Shown here piece after piece: positions 45,367-55,790 of a stretch of DNA of 64,000 nucleotides. The stretch spans positions 117,132,991-117,196,990 of the forward strand of contig NC_133166.1 in assembly GCF_040802235.1 (NCBI RefSeq), in the 5' to 3' direction. The translations under genes and the position numbers were made by a program. Source of the stretch: Manis javanica (Eukaryota > Chordata > Mammalia > Pholidota > Manidae). Below the pieces are notes generated by a model. The model was not told where the DNA came from and made no database searches. It saw only the letters and a program-made list of their open reading frames with translations. The first letter of the stretch is position 1, and each line of letters opens with the position of its first letter.

Positions 45367-47391
45367 TCATGTGTAGGAGTAGTCTATGTCAGGGATGCCG
45401 CCGTCCCGGTAGCCCCGCGTGGTGCCGTAACCGATGGTGTGCGTGCCCTTGCAGAGGCTGCTGCCATTGGAGGGGAAGATGGTGTGGACTACGTACTCCT
45501 CTTTGGCGCGGTAAGGGTTGATGGGCAGCATTTGCAGCCCAGGGCCACGGATTTCCAGGATGGAGTTATCCTTCTTGGTCCCCGACTCCATATAGTCGTC
45601 CTTTTTCCGGCTGCCCCGATTGTAGGCCCGCTCCCGGGTCAGCAGCTCACCAGCCCGGTGCACGTACCAGCAGATAGCCCCGAGGACCAGGAAGAGGAAT
45701 ACGAGAGCCACGGCACCGCTGATGATGCCTGCCAAGGGCAGGCTCACCATGGGGTCTGCGTTTTGTTCCTGGTTGTGCGTGGTGGTGGGGCCGTAGCTGT
45801 CGGCTGTCTCTGCCTTGGCACACACGGGCGTCTCATCAGCCACATAGGTGTTGCCAGTCTCCATGGTGACCATGCAGATGATATAGGTGGACTTGGGCTC
45901 CAGGGCTGTCAGCAGGTACTCTGTCTTGTCCCCCTGCACCAGGGTCTCTGTGATGGAGCCCAGGGCTGGGCTGTGGCCCAGACGCAGCCAGCTGAGCCGG
46001 AAGGAGGAAGCGGGGAGCATGGCCTTCCATGTGATGCGGATGGAGTCCGCCGTCAGGGGCTTCACATGGATGATCAGGGTCTTGGTGCCATCGCCTGTGG
46101 CCATGGGATAGTCAAGGTTGGAGTCAGGGAGGCGCAGCCCTGGCCTCTTGGCCTTGAGGGTGAAGAGTGAGCCCTGGGGTGTGGTGGCAGAGGCGTGGTT
46201 GCTGGCCGTGGTCTTGGCAGCAGCACTGGCTGCTCCGCTCTGGGACCCTGTTTCGAAGCACTCGTCCATCTCACTGGTGATGTCCTTGATGGCCATGCCC
46301 CGGACCTTCTCGGGGCCCTGGCACATGAGGCCCCGCACGTTGACCACGGCCGCCCGCGCCTTCACCCAGTCCCGCAGCCACATGAGATTGCAGCCGCAGA
46401 ACCAGGGGTTGTTCCGGAGCAGCAGCTGGGCCAGGCTCTCCAGGTCGTCGAACAGGCCGCGGGGCAGTGTGGTGAGGTTGTTATTGGACAGGTCCAGGCG
46501 CTCCAGCTCACGCATCTTGGCCAGCGTGTTGTAGGGGATGTGGCTGATGGCATTGTCCTGCAGGTAAAGCTTCTGCAGGTGGGCGCTGGGCAGGTTGAGG
46601 GGGGGCGCGGCCAGAGAGTTGCGCACCAGCGAGAGCTCGGTGAGGTTCTGCAGGCGGCTGAAGGTGTCGTCGGCGATGCGCTGGTTGGCCAGCAGGTTGC
46701 CATCGAGCACCAGCCGCCGCAGGCTGTTGAGGCCCTTGAAGGCGTGCAGCGGGATGGTGGAGATGCGGTTGTCGTCCAGCCGCAGCTCCTCCAGTGTGCG
46801 GGGCAGCCCCGAGGGGATGCTGCTCAGGTGGTTCCGGCTCAGGAAGAGCAGCTTGAGCTGCTTGCTGTCGGCGAAAGCGTCCTCCTCGATGCTGACGGTG
46901 GACACGGAGTTGTCGTCCAGGTGCAGCTTCTCCAGCAGTGGAATGCGGGCTAGTGAGTCCCTAGCGATGGTGCGCACGTTGTTGTCCTGCAGGTGCAGCT
47001 CCCGCAGGGAGCTGGGCAGATTGACCGGGAACTCGTCCAGGTCATTCTCATACAGGTAGATGACCTGCACGTTGACCTTGGTCTTGAGGTCCTGGGGGAT
47101 GCCGGCATTGTTGATCTGGTTGTTCTGCAGGTAGAGGGTGGTGGCGTCGTCGGGAATGTCAGCAGGGATGGAGGTGAGGCCCCGGTCGTTGCAGTAGATG
47201 AAACCGTTGTCACAGCGGCACACTGAGGGGCAGGTGGTGCTGTCAATGACCTCTGTCAGGAAGGCGATGAGCCCGTAGCAGAGGAAAAGCCAGTCCCGCA
47301 GGTCCATGGTGGCTGTGGTCATCACAACGGTGGCCGTAACGGTGGCAGCGGGTGTGGTGGTGGCAGTGGCGGTGGGGTGTGCCACCACCAT
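45367..47391 (-). CDS. FLRT1: FLRT1: fibronectin leucine-rich transmembrane protein 1
   Basis: A single-pass plasma-membrane receptor whose family binds latrophilins and UNC5 receptors in adhesion and axon guidance and modulates FGFR signalling. The 674-residue protein is complete in one exon. Order: Thr/Ala-rich leader (1-28); hydrophobic signal peptide from Met29; LRRNT cap with Cys54, 58, 60 and 67; about ten leucine-rich repeats (75-325); LRRCT cap (328-378, [15 protein letters not shown]); Ala/Thr-rich linker; fibronectin type III domain (about 434-528); transmembrane helix (551-577); cytoplasmic tail ending DIDYSYT. Tyr600, Tyr633 and Tyr671, reported as FGFR-dependent phosphorylation sites in human FLRT1, are all present. 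N-glycosylation sequons include N249 and N305. Met at 47391 was chosen (CCACCATGG context) because an acceptor at 47441 puts the more upstream Met (47490) in the intron. The long + strand frames opposite it are shadows. Confidence 0.97.
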   Translation of the reverse strand: MVVAHPTATATTTPAATVTATVVMTTATMDLRDWLFLCYGLIAFLTEVIDSTTCPSVCRCDNGFIYCNDRGLTSIPADIPDDATTLYLQNNQINNAGIPQDLKTKVNVQVIYLYENDLDEFPVNLPSSLRELHLQDNNVRTIARDSLARIPLLEKLHLDDNSVSTVSIEEDAFADSKQLKLLFLSRNHLSSIPSGLPRTLEELRLDDNRISTIPLHAFKGLNSLRRLVLDGNLLANQRIADDTFSRLQNLTELSLVRNSLAAPPLNLPSAHLQKLYLQDNAISHIPYNTLAKMRELERLDLSNNNLTTLPRGLFDDLESLAQLLLRNNPWFCGCNLMWLRDWVKARAAVVNVRGLMCQGPEKVRGMAIKDITSEMDECFETGSQSGAASAAAKTTASNHASATTPQGSLFTLKAKRPGLRLPDSNLDYPMATGDGTKTLIIHVKPLTADSIRITWKAMLPASSFRLSWLRLGHSPALGSITETLVQGDKTEYLLTALEPKSTYIICMVTMETGNTYVADETPVCAKAETADSYGPTTTHNQEQNADPMVSLPLAGIISGAVALVFLFLVLGAICWYVHRAGELLTRERAYNRGSRKKDDYMESGTKKDNSILEIRGPGLQMLPINPYRAKEEYVVHTIFPSNGSSLCKGTHTIGYGTTRGYRDGGIPDIDYSYT
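47307..47391 (-). promoter_or_regulatory. FLRT1: Alternative FLRT1 start codons, both in strong context
   Basis: ATG at 47391-47389 and in-frame ATG at 47307-47305 (residue 29) both sit in the exact sequence CCACCATGG. The second lies directly before the hydrophobic signal peptide and would give 646 residues. The first adds 28 Thr/Ala/Val-rich residues encoded by a GTG/GGC-rich stretch. Confidence 0.6.
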
Positions 47392-47440
47392 GGTGGACGG
47401 CTGAGGGAGCCGGGCCTCACCTGATTTGGAGCCACTATAC

Positions 47441-47458
47441 CTGCAAGGAGCACAGGAC
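47441..47458 (-). other. FLRT1: Splice acceptor of the FLRT1 coding exon
   Basis: On the minus strand a pyrimidine-rich 'gtgctccttgcag' ends with AG at 47442-47441, so the exon would begin at 47440, 49 bases before the first ATG. A weaker acceptor (CCCTCAG) lies about 10 bases before the ATG. Either leaves the coding sequence unchanged. Confidence 0.6.
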
Positions 47459-48727
47459 AACGTGTTATGAGAGCGAGTCACAGCACCCACCCACCTGCCA
47501 CTAAAGGGTCACCACTGGCGGGGCCGCAGGGCAGAGGTCAAGCCCTTTCTGTGTCAAGTTATGTCACAGGTGATCACTGGGAAACTGACGTCAGACTAGC
47601 AGTTCTGACTAATGTTAAACCTCATCGGAGCGCCTGTGAATCGGGCGCATGTCCGTGGCCCTCCTGGCCTGTGACAAAGCCATGGTGAGGTGAGTTCAGC
47701 ACGAGCCACATTGCAGTTTCAGTTTCTTCTTTCAGGACTTCACACTAAGCCAGTCTTTATGGCTAATGCTGAAAGTGGCCAGTCTGTGTTGCTGGGGTGG
47801 ATTTAGGGCTTGTTTTATGGATTCAGAGCCCTTTCTCACTGGCATGGGGGACTCAAGTCCTTATCTGGCTTGGACACAGGGTTTGAAGAGAAACCCTTAT
47901 TTCTGTGCGGCTTGCGGGATCAAAGGCGGGGAGGGCACCACAAGATTCTGCAAAAAAGGAGCTGCCAGCTTCCTCACTGGTAAGCAGCGGAGAGCCAGGA
48001 GCTCCATCGGCTGGTGTTAGAACGTGTCCTGCTTGTCACTCATGCATTTAATGGACTAAAGAATGAGGTGTCGACAGAGCTACTTTCTTATGTATTTACA
48101 GAAAACTGTTTACCAGAGGTGCCCTCCCTAGCTCTGCGTTCTGTGTTGTGTGTGAAATAATTTCACACCTTGCCCCCTTCCCAAATCACAAAACTTTCAG
48201 CTATTTTGAAAAAAATACAGATCTGTTTTCTTGCACTTAAAGAAATGGGACAAATAAAAGGAGGGAGGAGTCCGTGTTCCAAGGGAATTGTCTGCAAGGT
48301 GTAATTTCAGTTTTCACAAATGGAAAAATTGCAGTGTAGATTTTTTCTCATATTATTTACTGTTCATAGTGGTAAAAAAATCAATTAAAGAGAAATTATC
48401 TATCAACTTCAGTGGGAAGGTGTTTTCATGCAACCGGCAAAGATCTGCCATGTACTCTGGGTTCACGAGGGCTTTTCAGTGGTAGACACAACGGCCCCTT
48501 GGCATCTGAGCCAATGCCCCAGCCTGGAGGGCCGTCCTGGTGTGCCAAGTGGAACTGGGACCTGCTCACAGAATGAGGCAGTGGAGACCACATTGTCATG
48601 CCCCAGGGACTGAGTGTCTCCATTTCCTACTACGCCAAACCCTTCTCCTTTCTCTTTCCCTCTGTATTGCTGAAATGTCCCCTCCTCTGCTAAGTCGCCC
48701 TGATACCATACAGAGCCTCCTTCTGCT

Positions 48728-48825
48728 CCATCCTTCCACCCACCCACTCACATATTTATCCATCCATGCACCCATTTATCCACTCATCTACCCATCCACT
48801 CACTCATCCATCCAGTCATCCAGTG
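48728..48825. repeat. (CCAT/CCCA/TCAT)n simple repeat
   Basis: Imperfect tandem CCATC/CACTCA units over about 100 bp. Confidence 0.85.
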
Positions 48826-49065
48826 GATCTTTATTGAGTATCCACCATGTGCCATCCGTGTCCTAGCCACTTGGGATGCCATTCTGGTGAGACAGTAGTC
48901 ATACTATAATAAACACCTCACTTAGAGCTTTATGAATACTTAAGTCATTTAATCCTCCCAGTAAACCTGAGGTCGGTGTCCTTCTTACCCCTATTTAACA
49001 GAGGAGAAATCTGAAGCTCTCAGATGTTAACTCACTCAAGACCACTTGAGAAGTGGTAAGGGACC
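48826..49065 (-). mobile_element. MIR SINE, nearly full length
   Basis: 'ctttattgagtatccaccat', 'aagtcatttaatcctcccag', 'ctatttaacagaggagaaat' and 'actcaagaccacttgagaag' span the reverse MIR. Confidence 0.82.
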
Positions 49066-49734
49066 CGGGCCAGGACCGTGATGTGATGGGCAGGCTCGTG
49101 GCACTGCATCTTGTGCTCATCCTTGTGGGCTGTGGGTCGTGCTGTTTGGTGATTAGTGTTTCAGTGTCTCCAGCTAAATTTTGGGTGCCCAAATGGGGAC
49201 CATAGGCTTCACAGGCCTGGTGTGGCTTGATATCACTGACCACCAAGCTTTTGCCCAGGTGGCCTGGCAGCTCTGAGACCTTCTGGAGAAAGCTCAGGTC
49301 GTGCCCACATTAGCACGAGAACCCCGCTCAGGTCCTGTTAGCAGCATGAAGCTTTGTCCATGTGACCCAAGGCAGGTTGAGAGCCAGCTGAGGACACCTG
49401 GCTGGAAGCAAGTGAGGGTGAGGGCAAAGGGCATATGGGGTCTGCGCATGGAGCCATATGTGGATGAGACCTCTCAGGAAGCTGGAAGAAAGGATGAGAC
49501 TGTGCCCAATACTCCAGGTCCCTGAAGCCAGCTTAAACCCCTGCCGCTGGTACCAGCCAGCCTGAGGACTTCCTGTGGACACTCGCCTCCTGACTACTTC
49601 CTTGGAGCTCGGCCCCTAGCCCAGCCTCTGGGTCATGAGGCCCCTCACAGCCCCACCCTCAGGACATGGAGTCTGTCTCTGCTTCTGCATATGACCCCCC
49701 TCACAGGCATGCCTGCCTATCACATGCACACAGG

Positions 49735-49820
49735 TCCCATTTTACAGCTGAGCAGCCTGAGGCTCAGAGAGGTGAGGGGCCCATCTAAGGTCACAGGCAG
49801 CCTAGGTTCCCGCCCTTCCT
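49735..49820 (-). mobile_element. MIR SINE fragment
   Basis: 'cccattttacagctgagcag' then 'cctgaggctcagagaggtga' then 'aaggtcacaggcagcctagg' is a reverse MIR core. Confidence 0.75.
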
Positions 49821-50749
49821 CTGGGCAGAGCCAGAGTCACGGAGGTCATGGAGCCTGGAGGTCCTCCCTCAAGATGCTTATGAGCAAAAGGCAGGGCCTG
49901 GGTAGGTGCTGGGGACAGGAAGCCTCAGGCCTTCTCAGAGGCCACCTTGCCTCAGGCTTAGGGTCGAGTCTGAGCCGAGGAGCACCACTGCCCAGGGCTC
50001 CCAGCATCTGGCACCCTGATCTGTCAGTTGCTGAGTCCTGGCACAAGGGATACGGATGGCCCCGGGGCTTGGACATTCTGGGGCAGTGCCCTGAGCAAGT
50101 GGCAGATTTGTTAAGGCCAAAGCCCAGGCCAGCCACCACACTCTTTGGCATGGACATCGGTTCCCAGTGCCTGCTCAGCGCATGGCCACAGTCCTCAGCC
50201 TCCAGAGGCCCTGGCATCATAATAGAGTCTAAATTGCACCTTTCAGAGATGCCTGATGGATAACCAAGAAGCATTTGGGAGGCAGGGACCCAAGGCCTTT
50301 CCGTTCCCCTGTCTGCAGGCCTCATCCATCTTGGCTCACGTCTCCCCTTGCCGCCCCTTCCACAAGGCCAGAGAGCAGGGTGGGGCCCAGGGGTGGGAAG
50401 GAAGAGACCTGCCTTGCTGGAGGAGCCCTTTAATCACCCTATGCCAGGTGGCCTTTTTATTCCTTTGTTGTGTGTGTGATGGTTTATGTAGCCATCAAAT
50501 TAAACCTGGTAAATTGCCCATCCTTTACGGGGTCACTTGTTGCACAGATCCCACAGACTTAAGCATGCTGTGAGTTAGGACCTGCTAGCTCCATGAATGA
50601 CAGCAGGGTCCTTGGCATGTCTTGGGGGGCATGGGAGGGGAGCAGTGATGTGGCTCAGGAGTTTCCCAGACCCCCTTAGCTGAGGGGGAACCTGGGGCAT
50701 CATCCTTGGCATTCTACCTCAGTCACTAGCTCCTGCCATCTTCCAGGAC

Positions 50750-50950
50750 AGAGAAACCTGGGTTCGAGTCCTGCCTCTGCCACTTCCAGGCTATGTGATC
50801 TCAATACGTTGCTTGCACTCTCTGAGCTTCAGTTTCCTCATCTATAAATGTGGACTTAATAGTTCCCCTTACAGGGGAGTTTACTATTGAGGATGCAGTG
50901 GGATAGTACATGCTAAGTACCCCTCATCAGTGTAACCTGTATATACCTGA
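50750..50950 (+). mobile_element. MIR SINE, nearly full length
   Basis: 'cctgggttcgagtcctgcct' (the tRNA-derived B-box region), 'ctgccacttccaggctatgt', 'ttcagtttcctcatctataa' and 'cagtgggatagtacatgcta' cover a sense MIR. It is one of the clearest copies in the window. Confidence 0.9.
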
Positions 50951-51289
50951 TGCCTTTAGTTTAAAAGCTGCTATAATTATCCAGTTGCCCTGTGGCTCTG
51001 TGTTAAGCTGCTTCCTGGCATGGATTCCTTGTCATGCACTGTGACACTGGGCACCCCCCCACCTCAAATTCCCCACTCCCCAAGCCTTAATGGAAACACC
51101 CCAGTTTGGGCCACACAGAGCTGGCCCATCAACACCAGGCCCCTCCTTTGTGACCCCAGGCTGCTCCAGCTCCTGTCTCATGGGGACCCCTCCAGGCCCA
51201 GGGAGCAGATGTAAGAGGGAGCCACCCATGCATCAGCTCTCACCTTGGTCCTCCGGAACTCTGACATGCAAGATGTGGCCCACTCCAGG

Positions 51290-51500
51290 TTCCTGAAGGC
51301 CCTGCACTGCCCCCTGCTCCCTCTGGGCCTTTGCATGTGCCGTTCCAGCTCTGTGGACACCAGCACACCCTGCCCTGCTCCTGCCTCCCCAGGCCAGCTG
51401 CTACTCCTCCCCCAGGCCTCAGTCTGGACACCCCTGTGTGAAGCTTCCCCTGGCCTCCTCAGGGTGGGGTCTGTGTCCAGCTCTGCTCCCATACTCACTT
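51290..51500 (+). mobile_element. L2 LINE fragment
   Basis: 'tccctctgggcctttgcatg', 'tgccgttccagctctgtgga' and 'gtgaagcttcccctggcctc' follow the L2 3' region. Confidence 0.7.
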
Positions 51501-52034
51501 GAGTAGCAGGTGCTGAGTGATACCTATAAAGATCTGCTCGTCCCTGTTGGGGACCCCCAGCCTCCCAGTGCTCTGTCCTGGTGTCTTCCCCAAATCCTGT
51601 CAGTCTGGAGCTGCCAGAGGCCTAGGACCCTCTGGAGGGCCCTCTCAGGGGAGTGGAGGAAGGGCCACTGGCAGGGAGCAGCTTCAGGACCCAAGGGCCA
51701 GCTCGCTGTGTGGGAAATGGCATCTCCTGCTGCAGGCTTCTGGTGGACCATAGTTAGACCTGAGCACACCAGGGGGCTGGCTGGAGGAGGGGGCGCGTTT
51801 CTGGAAGGAGTGCAGGTCTGGGCAGGAGAGGGAAGACTGGGCAGGCCTCCCCCTGCCTCCAAGCCCTGGCCTGCCTGCCTTTTCGTCAGGGGAGGCAGCT
51901 TGCTTGGGAATGTTCTGATGCAGTGTCCCCCAAAGTGCCAGGTACAGTCTAAGCCCCCACTTTAGGAACAGAGAATTCCAGGTGGCACTGACCCCAAGGA
52001 GAAGGTGCATGGACTAGGAACAGAGAGAGGACAA

Positions 52035-52150
52035 CAGGGCTAGGTCAGAATCTGGCCTCACCGCTCCCCTGTGTAACCTGCAGTGACACTTCTCTGGTTT
52101 CTGAAGTGACATTCCTCATCTGTAATGTGTTGCTGCGAACCCCACTCTCT
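52035..52150 (+). mobile_element. MIR SINE fragment
   Basis: 'gggctaggtcagaatctggc', 'cctgtgtaacctgcagtgac' and 'gacattcctcatctgtaatg' match a sense MIR. Confidence 0.68.
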
Positions 52151-52764
52151 CAGGAAGATGAGAGGGAGGGGTTGTGTAGACTGCCTAGCACAGGCCCCAG
52201 TGGTTTGGGAAAGAGCTGCCCCACCCTGTCCCAGAGAGAGGCCCCAAATACTCCTATGTCCACTCAGGGTGGCTGCCCACTTGTCCTGGCTGAGCTTCTG
52301 AAAGATGGGTGCAGAAACAAGTACGTTAGGGATCCAGGCTCAGACAGAGGGAAACCCCCCACTTCCCGTGCCCCCTTTTAGCCCCTCCCTTCAGCAAGAA
52401 GCCACGCCCTCAGGTCTTTACTGGCAGAAGCGAGGTATGTAGGGCATATGGGACAGAGAAGCAGTTTCGAGGCTCCAGAAGGGGACAGGCTGGGGACCTA
52501 GGCCCCACTGAGAGTAGAGACCTCCCCTGCCAGGCAGGGAGCTCCACCACAGCATCTGTAATGGGCCCGCAGCAAACCTTTGCTTATATTAATGAGGGGC
52601 CCCACATTTTCTTCCCCACCAGCCAGTCCCACCTCTCAGGCTCAGCTATAAGCAACTTGTGGGAGAGTGGGGGTGGGGGCAGGGACGGGCAAGAGGCAGG
52701 GGAGTGCCAGCCTCCACCTTCATGGTTCATGCAGGCTTAGGGAGAGTTCCCCCCTGGGAAGGTG

Positions 52765-52935
52765 AGTAGGCCAGTGGGCCTGTCTGGGCTCAGTGGCCTC
52801 AAGTCTCAGGAGTTCATCTGTACATTGGGACCATAAGTGACCCACTTCGCTGGGTTCTTGTAAGGATAAACTAGAGCAAAGGGCCTGATGCACAGTGGCG
52901 TTCACCATGGGGGACCACTGCTGTTATTAGCAACC
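52765..52935 (+). mobile_element. MIR SINE fragment
   Basis: 'gttcatctgtacattgggac', 'gggttcttgtaaggataaac' and 'gcctgatgcacagtggcgtt' match the 3' two thirds of a sense MIR. Confidence 0.7.
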
Positions 52936-53209
52936 GTCCAGGAGATGTGCATTTAGCAACGGTCTGGGAGATGTGCACTGCAGATGGGGAGTAACCTTGG
53001 GACTTGTGTGGGCGGGGCTTTCCAAGCCCTAGTTCAGGCAGACGCAGGGCTGGCTCCTGTCCAGGCCACTCCTGGCCCCTCCAGGAGGTTGGGTGCTGTG
53101 ACCCTCAAGGCCCTTCTAAGCCTGCGCTGCACAACTTTGCTCCTGATTTCTCTACTGGTGCCACTGAGAACTTGTAATGCATGGGGGGTGGGGGTAGGGT
53201 TTCCTTTAA

Positions 53210-53545
53210 AACCTCAAGTTAATTATTTTTCTAATTTCATGCTGCATGCATTATGCATCTGCTGTTATCGCTGGCAGTAATTGCAGACAGGTATGCAAAT
53301 CCACTAAAAGTATACCTCGAGTTCACCTCACTGCGTAGGCTGCAGGGCGGTGCTGGGTGGCGGGATGTCCTGAACTTCAGAGAATGCAAATCGTTTTAAA
53401 AAACAAGACTTTAAAATTATGTCGTAAGAGGTTAATTATATTGATAACAGTGTTCGATATTAAACTATTCAGGGCCGGGAGGGGTGGGGGGATGAAAGTA
53501 GAGACATGTAATTTTGTTTCTTTCTCCCTCAGCATTATTTAATGA
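53210..53545. promoter_or_regulatory. Candidate conserved non-coding element G (POU octamer)
   Basis: A long AT-rich block with 'gttaattatttttctaattt', overlapping GCATGCATTATGCAT words (about 53244-53258), a perfect octamer ATGCAAAT (53293-53300) and 'agaggttaattatattgat'. No interspersed repeat is recognised. Of the candidates, this one has the most homeodomain/POU-like words. Confidence 0.42.
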
Positions 53546-53944
53546 AATATTCCTGCAACTGATATTTCTGTCCGTCTGTGTGCATTTTTAGTAAAGCTGC
53601 CTAGACTGAGGCTTAATTCCTTTTGGGAAAGAAAAAGGAAAGACCAGGGGGGTTGCAGAAGGAAGAGGGGCCTGAGGGCCTTTATTCTAAGGGACTAGGA
53701 GGAAGGAAAGGAGAGGGCAGTGCCTGCAGGGCTGGCGACAGCCCCAGAGAACAGGGTGGGGGCCGGGATCTGCACTGCAGGGGCCGAGAGAGCAGCAGGG
53801 CAACCAGGAAAGATGGGTATGGTGACGCTTACTGACAATAAAGCAGAGGCTTGGAGCTGGGTGGGGGGTGGGACCCTCAAGGAGCTGTGTGCATCCCTCA
53901 CAGGCAGGCCTTGCTCCTGGCAAGACCCCCTAGTTATTTATCAT

Positions 53945-54068
53945 GAGTTGACCTCCCACTAGAGTGTAAATTCTCCAAGTCAGGATATGTTCTGTCTTGT
54001 TTACTGGATTGGCACTGAGCCTGGCACAGGGGTGCTCATAAACATCTGTTGAATGAATGAATGAATGG
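53945..54068 (+). mobile_element. L2 LINE 3' end
   Basis: 'ctagagtgtaaattctccaa', 'actgagcctggcacaggggt' and 'aaacatctgttgaatgaatg' with tandem TGAA form a clear L2 3' terminus. Confidence 0.85.
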
Positions 54069-54159
54069 AAACATCAAAGGGAGGCCCCAGAAGCTGAAGC
54101 CCAGGACCAGTGTGGGAGGGAAGGAGGCTAGCTCTCCTTTAGCCCCACCCAGTGATAAT

Positions 54160-54265
54160 GACCCAGGCTCTCAGCACCACAGCCCAAAGAGGCAAAGGGA
54201 CTGGTCTGAACTGTGCGGCGCGTGGTGGAGGAGCCAGTCATGAACCCAGGCCTTGGACTCCCACC
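54160..54265 (-). mobile_element. MIR SINE fragment
   Basis: 'ggtggaggagccagtcatga' followed by 'acccaggccttggactccca' is a reverse MIR 5' half. Confidence 0.55.
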
Positions 54266-54564
54266 CAGTGCTCTTCCCTTCCCAGGTGTCTCACCTGCCC
54301 TCCCCACCTGCACAGCGGGACCTCCTCAGCCCGGAGGGAGCAAACCCCGGGAAGCCCCCTGGCTGTCCCTGCTCATCTCTGATATTGGGGGGCCCACCTG
54401 GCCCTGCCCAAATGTAGTTCTGCCTCCGGGCATCAGAGGCTGGCCCACCTTCTGAGAGAGGGCCCCTTCCCTCCCACTCCCACAGATATTCACAAGGGTG
54501 GAGCCCACCCTCAGGACCCTGGAATTGGACAGATAGAAGTCCTCAGAGAGCCTCTGCTTTTTAA

Positions 54565-54640
54565 AGAGGGGGGAAAATGGAGGCCCAGAGAGGGGAAGGG
54601 ACACGTTAGGGCACAGACAACCCTTGAGCAGCAGCAGACA
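54565..54640 (-). mobile_element. MIR SINE fragment
   Basis: 'gaaaatggaggcccagagag' and 'gggaagggacacgttagg' resemble a reverse MIR core. Confidence 0.5.
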
Positions 54641-54834
54641 GCCCTCTCCCTGACCTCTCCCTCTAGCCTTGGCACTGAACTCCCAAATCCTTTCCTGGGG
54701 TGGGCATGGGGAGGGGGATGGTGGACAGTGACTCAAGCAGGATCTCATGGGGGCTGCTTTCCTCCACCAGTGGGTCTGCTGACCCCTCTAGTCCTATGGG
54801 ATCAGGCCCATTAGTGGCAGTAGCTGGCAAGGCT

Positions 54835-55000
54835 GAGTGCCTGCTGCCTGCCAGGCCCTTCACAAACTCCTCTCCTTTCCAGCTGGCCACTGCCCTGCAG
54901 GGCATGTGCCCAGTGCACAAAGGGGAGTGCACTCAGGGAGGGCAAGGAACGTGCTCAAGGTCACATGGCTCACAGCTGAAGGCCAGAGTGCCAACTCACA
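54835..55000 (-). mobile_element. MIR SINE
   Basis: 'gagtgcctgctgcctgccag' and 'caaggtcacatggctcacag' in order match a diverged reverse MIR. Confidence 0.6.
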
Positions 55001-55178
55001 TCTGGCCACAGAGCCCAGTGTGTTCCTTTGCTTTTCTGCCTTGGGATGGAAGAGAGATGCCCAGCTCACCAGGGGCAGAGCCCAGCACCAACCAGGATCT
55101 CCATGAAATTAGGGTCGCAGGCCTGGGGAGCAGCAGCTGACTGCACCCCTCCTGCTAGGCCGCCTCCCCAGAAATTAC

Positions 55179-55343
55179 CTTCCAGTTCTGCCCAGGGCCT
55201 GGAGGAGATGGAGACTCCTGGGGGTCGGCGGCGGGGGCGGTGCAGGGCTGGGGGAAGGGAGGCCAGCAAGCTGGGGCTCCGCTCGGGCTCTGGCTGGCTC
55301 GGGACGCCTCGCAGCCCCACTGACGGGTTGGCGCGCCTTTATA
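55179..55343 (-). promoter_or_regulatory. FLRT1: Candidate FLRT1 5' promoter and non-coding first exon
   Basis: On the minus strand TATAAAGG (55343-55336) is followed by CpG-rich sequence (GCGCGCC, then a GC-rich run) and, about 130 bp on, a plausible donor GGAAG before GTAATT (exon end at 55179). This points towards the FLRT1 coding exon 7.7 kb away, whose 5' UTR must come from this side. There is no transcript evidence in the window. Other sites to the right, or beyond 64,000, are equally possible. Confidence 0.27.
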
Positions 55344-55530
55344 ATAAATAACAGCAAATAGCCGATCCGCAGGGCATCTTTCACGCTGGTGGCTAATAAC
55401 ACGGCTATTAATGCCCCCGCAGACGGCGTGCGGCTGTGCCGCGCTGACGAATGTCCCGGCCCCGGCGCAGTCATAAATCAGCTCCTCTCCTGGGGAAGCG
55501 CGCAGGGAAGTGTCATTTTCCATCTTGGTA
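55320..55530. promoter_or_regulatory. Candidate conserved element H: CpG-rich with AT-rich cores
   Basis: 'tttataataaataacagc', 'ggctaataacacggctatta' and 'gcagtcataaatcagctcc' are set among many CpGs, unlike the CpG-poor intron around them. No repeat is recognised. This is the only small CpG cluster in intron 3 that is not coding sequence. Confidence 0.42.
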
Positions 55531-55724
55531 ATGAATTGGGGCTTCCCTGCCCTGCCCTGGGCGCCGCGGTAGAGGTTGGCTGGGGTTTGTGTCTGGGGAG
55601 GCGCGAGACCCCCCTCCTGGCCTCTGGGGAGCCGGGAGGAGTAGGCTGCGCCCCCAGACAGCTCCCAGCCCCCCACGGGGCCCAGCCCGGTTCCTGCCGA
55701 GGGGGTAATGAGAAGGGGGTGCTC

Positions 55725-55790
55725 AAATCCTGCCGTGTGACCCTGGGGCACTCGCTGCCCTTTTCTAGGCTCCACCATGCCGCTCTCACC
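55725..55790 (+). mobile_element. MIR SINE fragment
   Basis: 'ctgccgtgtgaccctggggc' followed by 'actcgctgcccttttctagg' is a short sense MIR core. Confidence 0.5.

Noticed and set aside
45232..46170. 312-codon + strand open frame
   Set aside because: It is the antisense shadow of the FLRT1 FN3, transmembrane and tail region, and begins in the FLRT1 3' UTR.
46195..46953. 252-codon + strand open frame rich in Val/Gln/Leu
   Set aside because: It lies exactly opposite the FLRT1 leucine-rich repeats. GC-rich repeated Leu/Asn codons on the coding strand produce such antisense frames. It has no recognisable domain.
47392..47490. N-terminal extension of FLRT1 to a 707-residue frame
   Set aside because: A good splice acceptor at 47,441 puts the upstream Met in intron. 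The extra residues do not resemble FLRT proteins.
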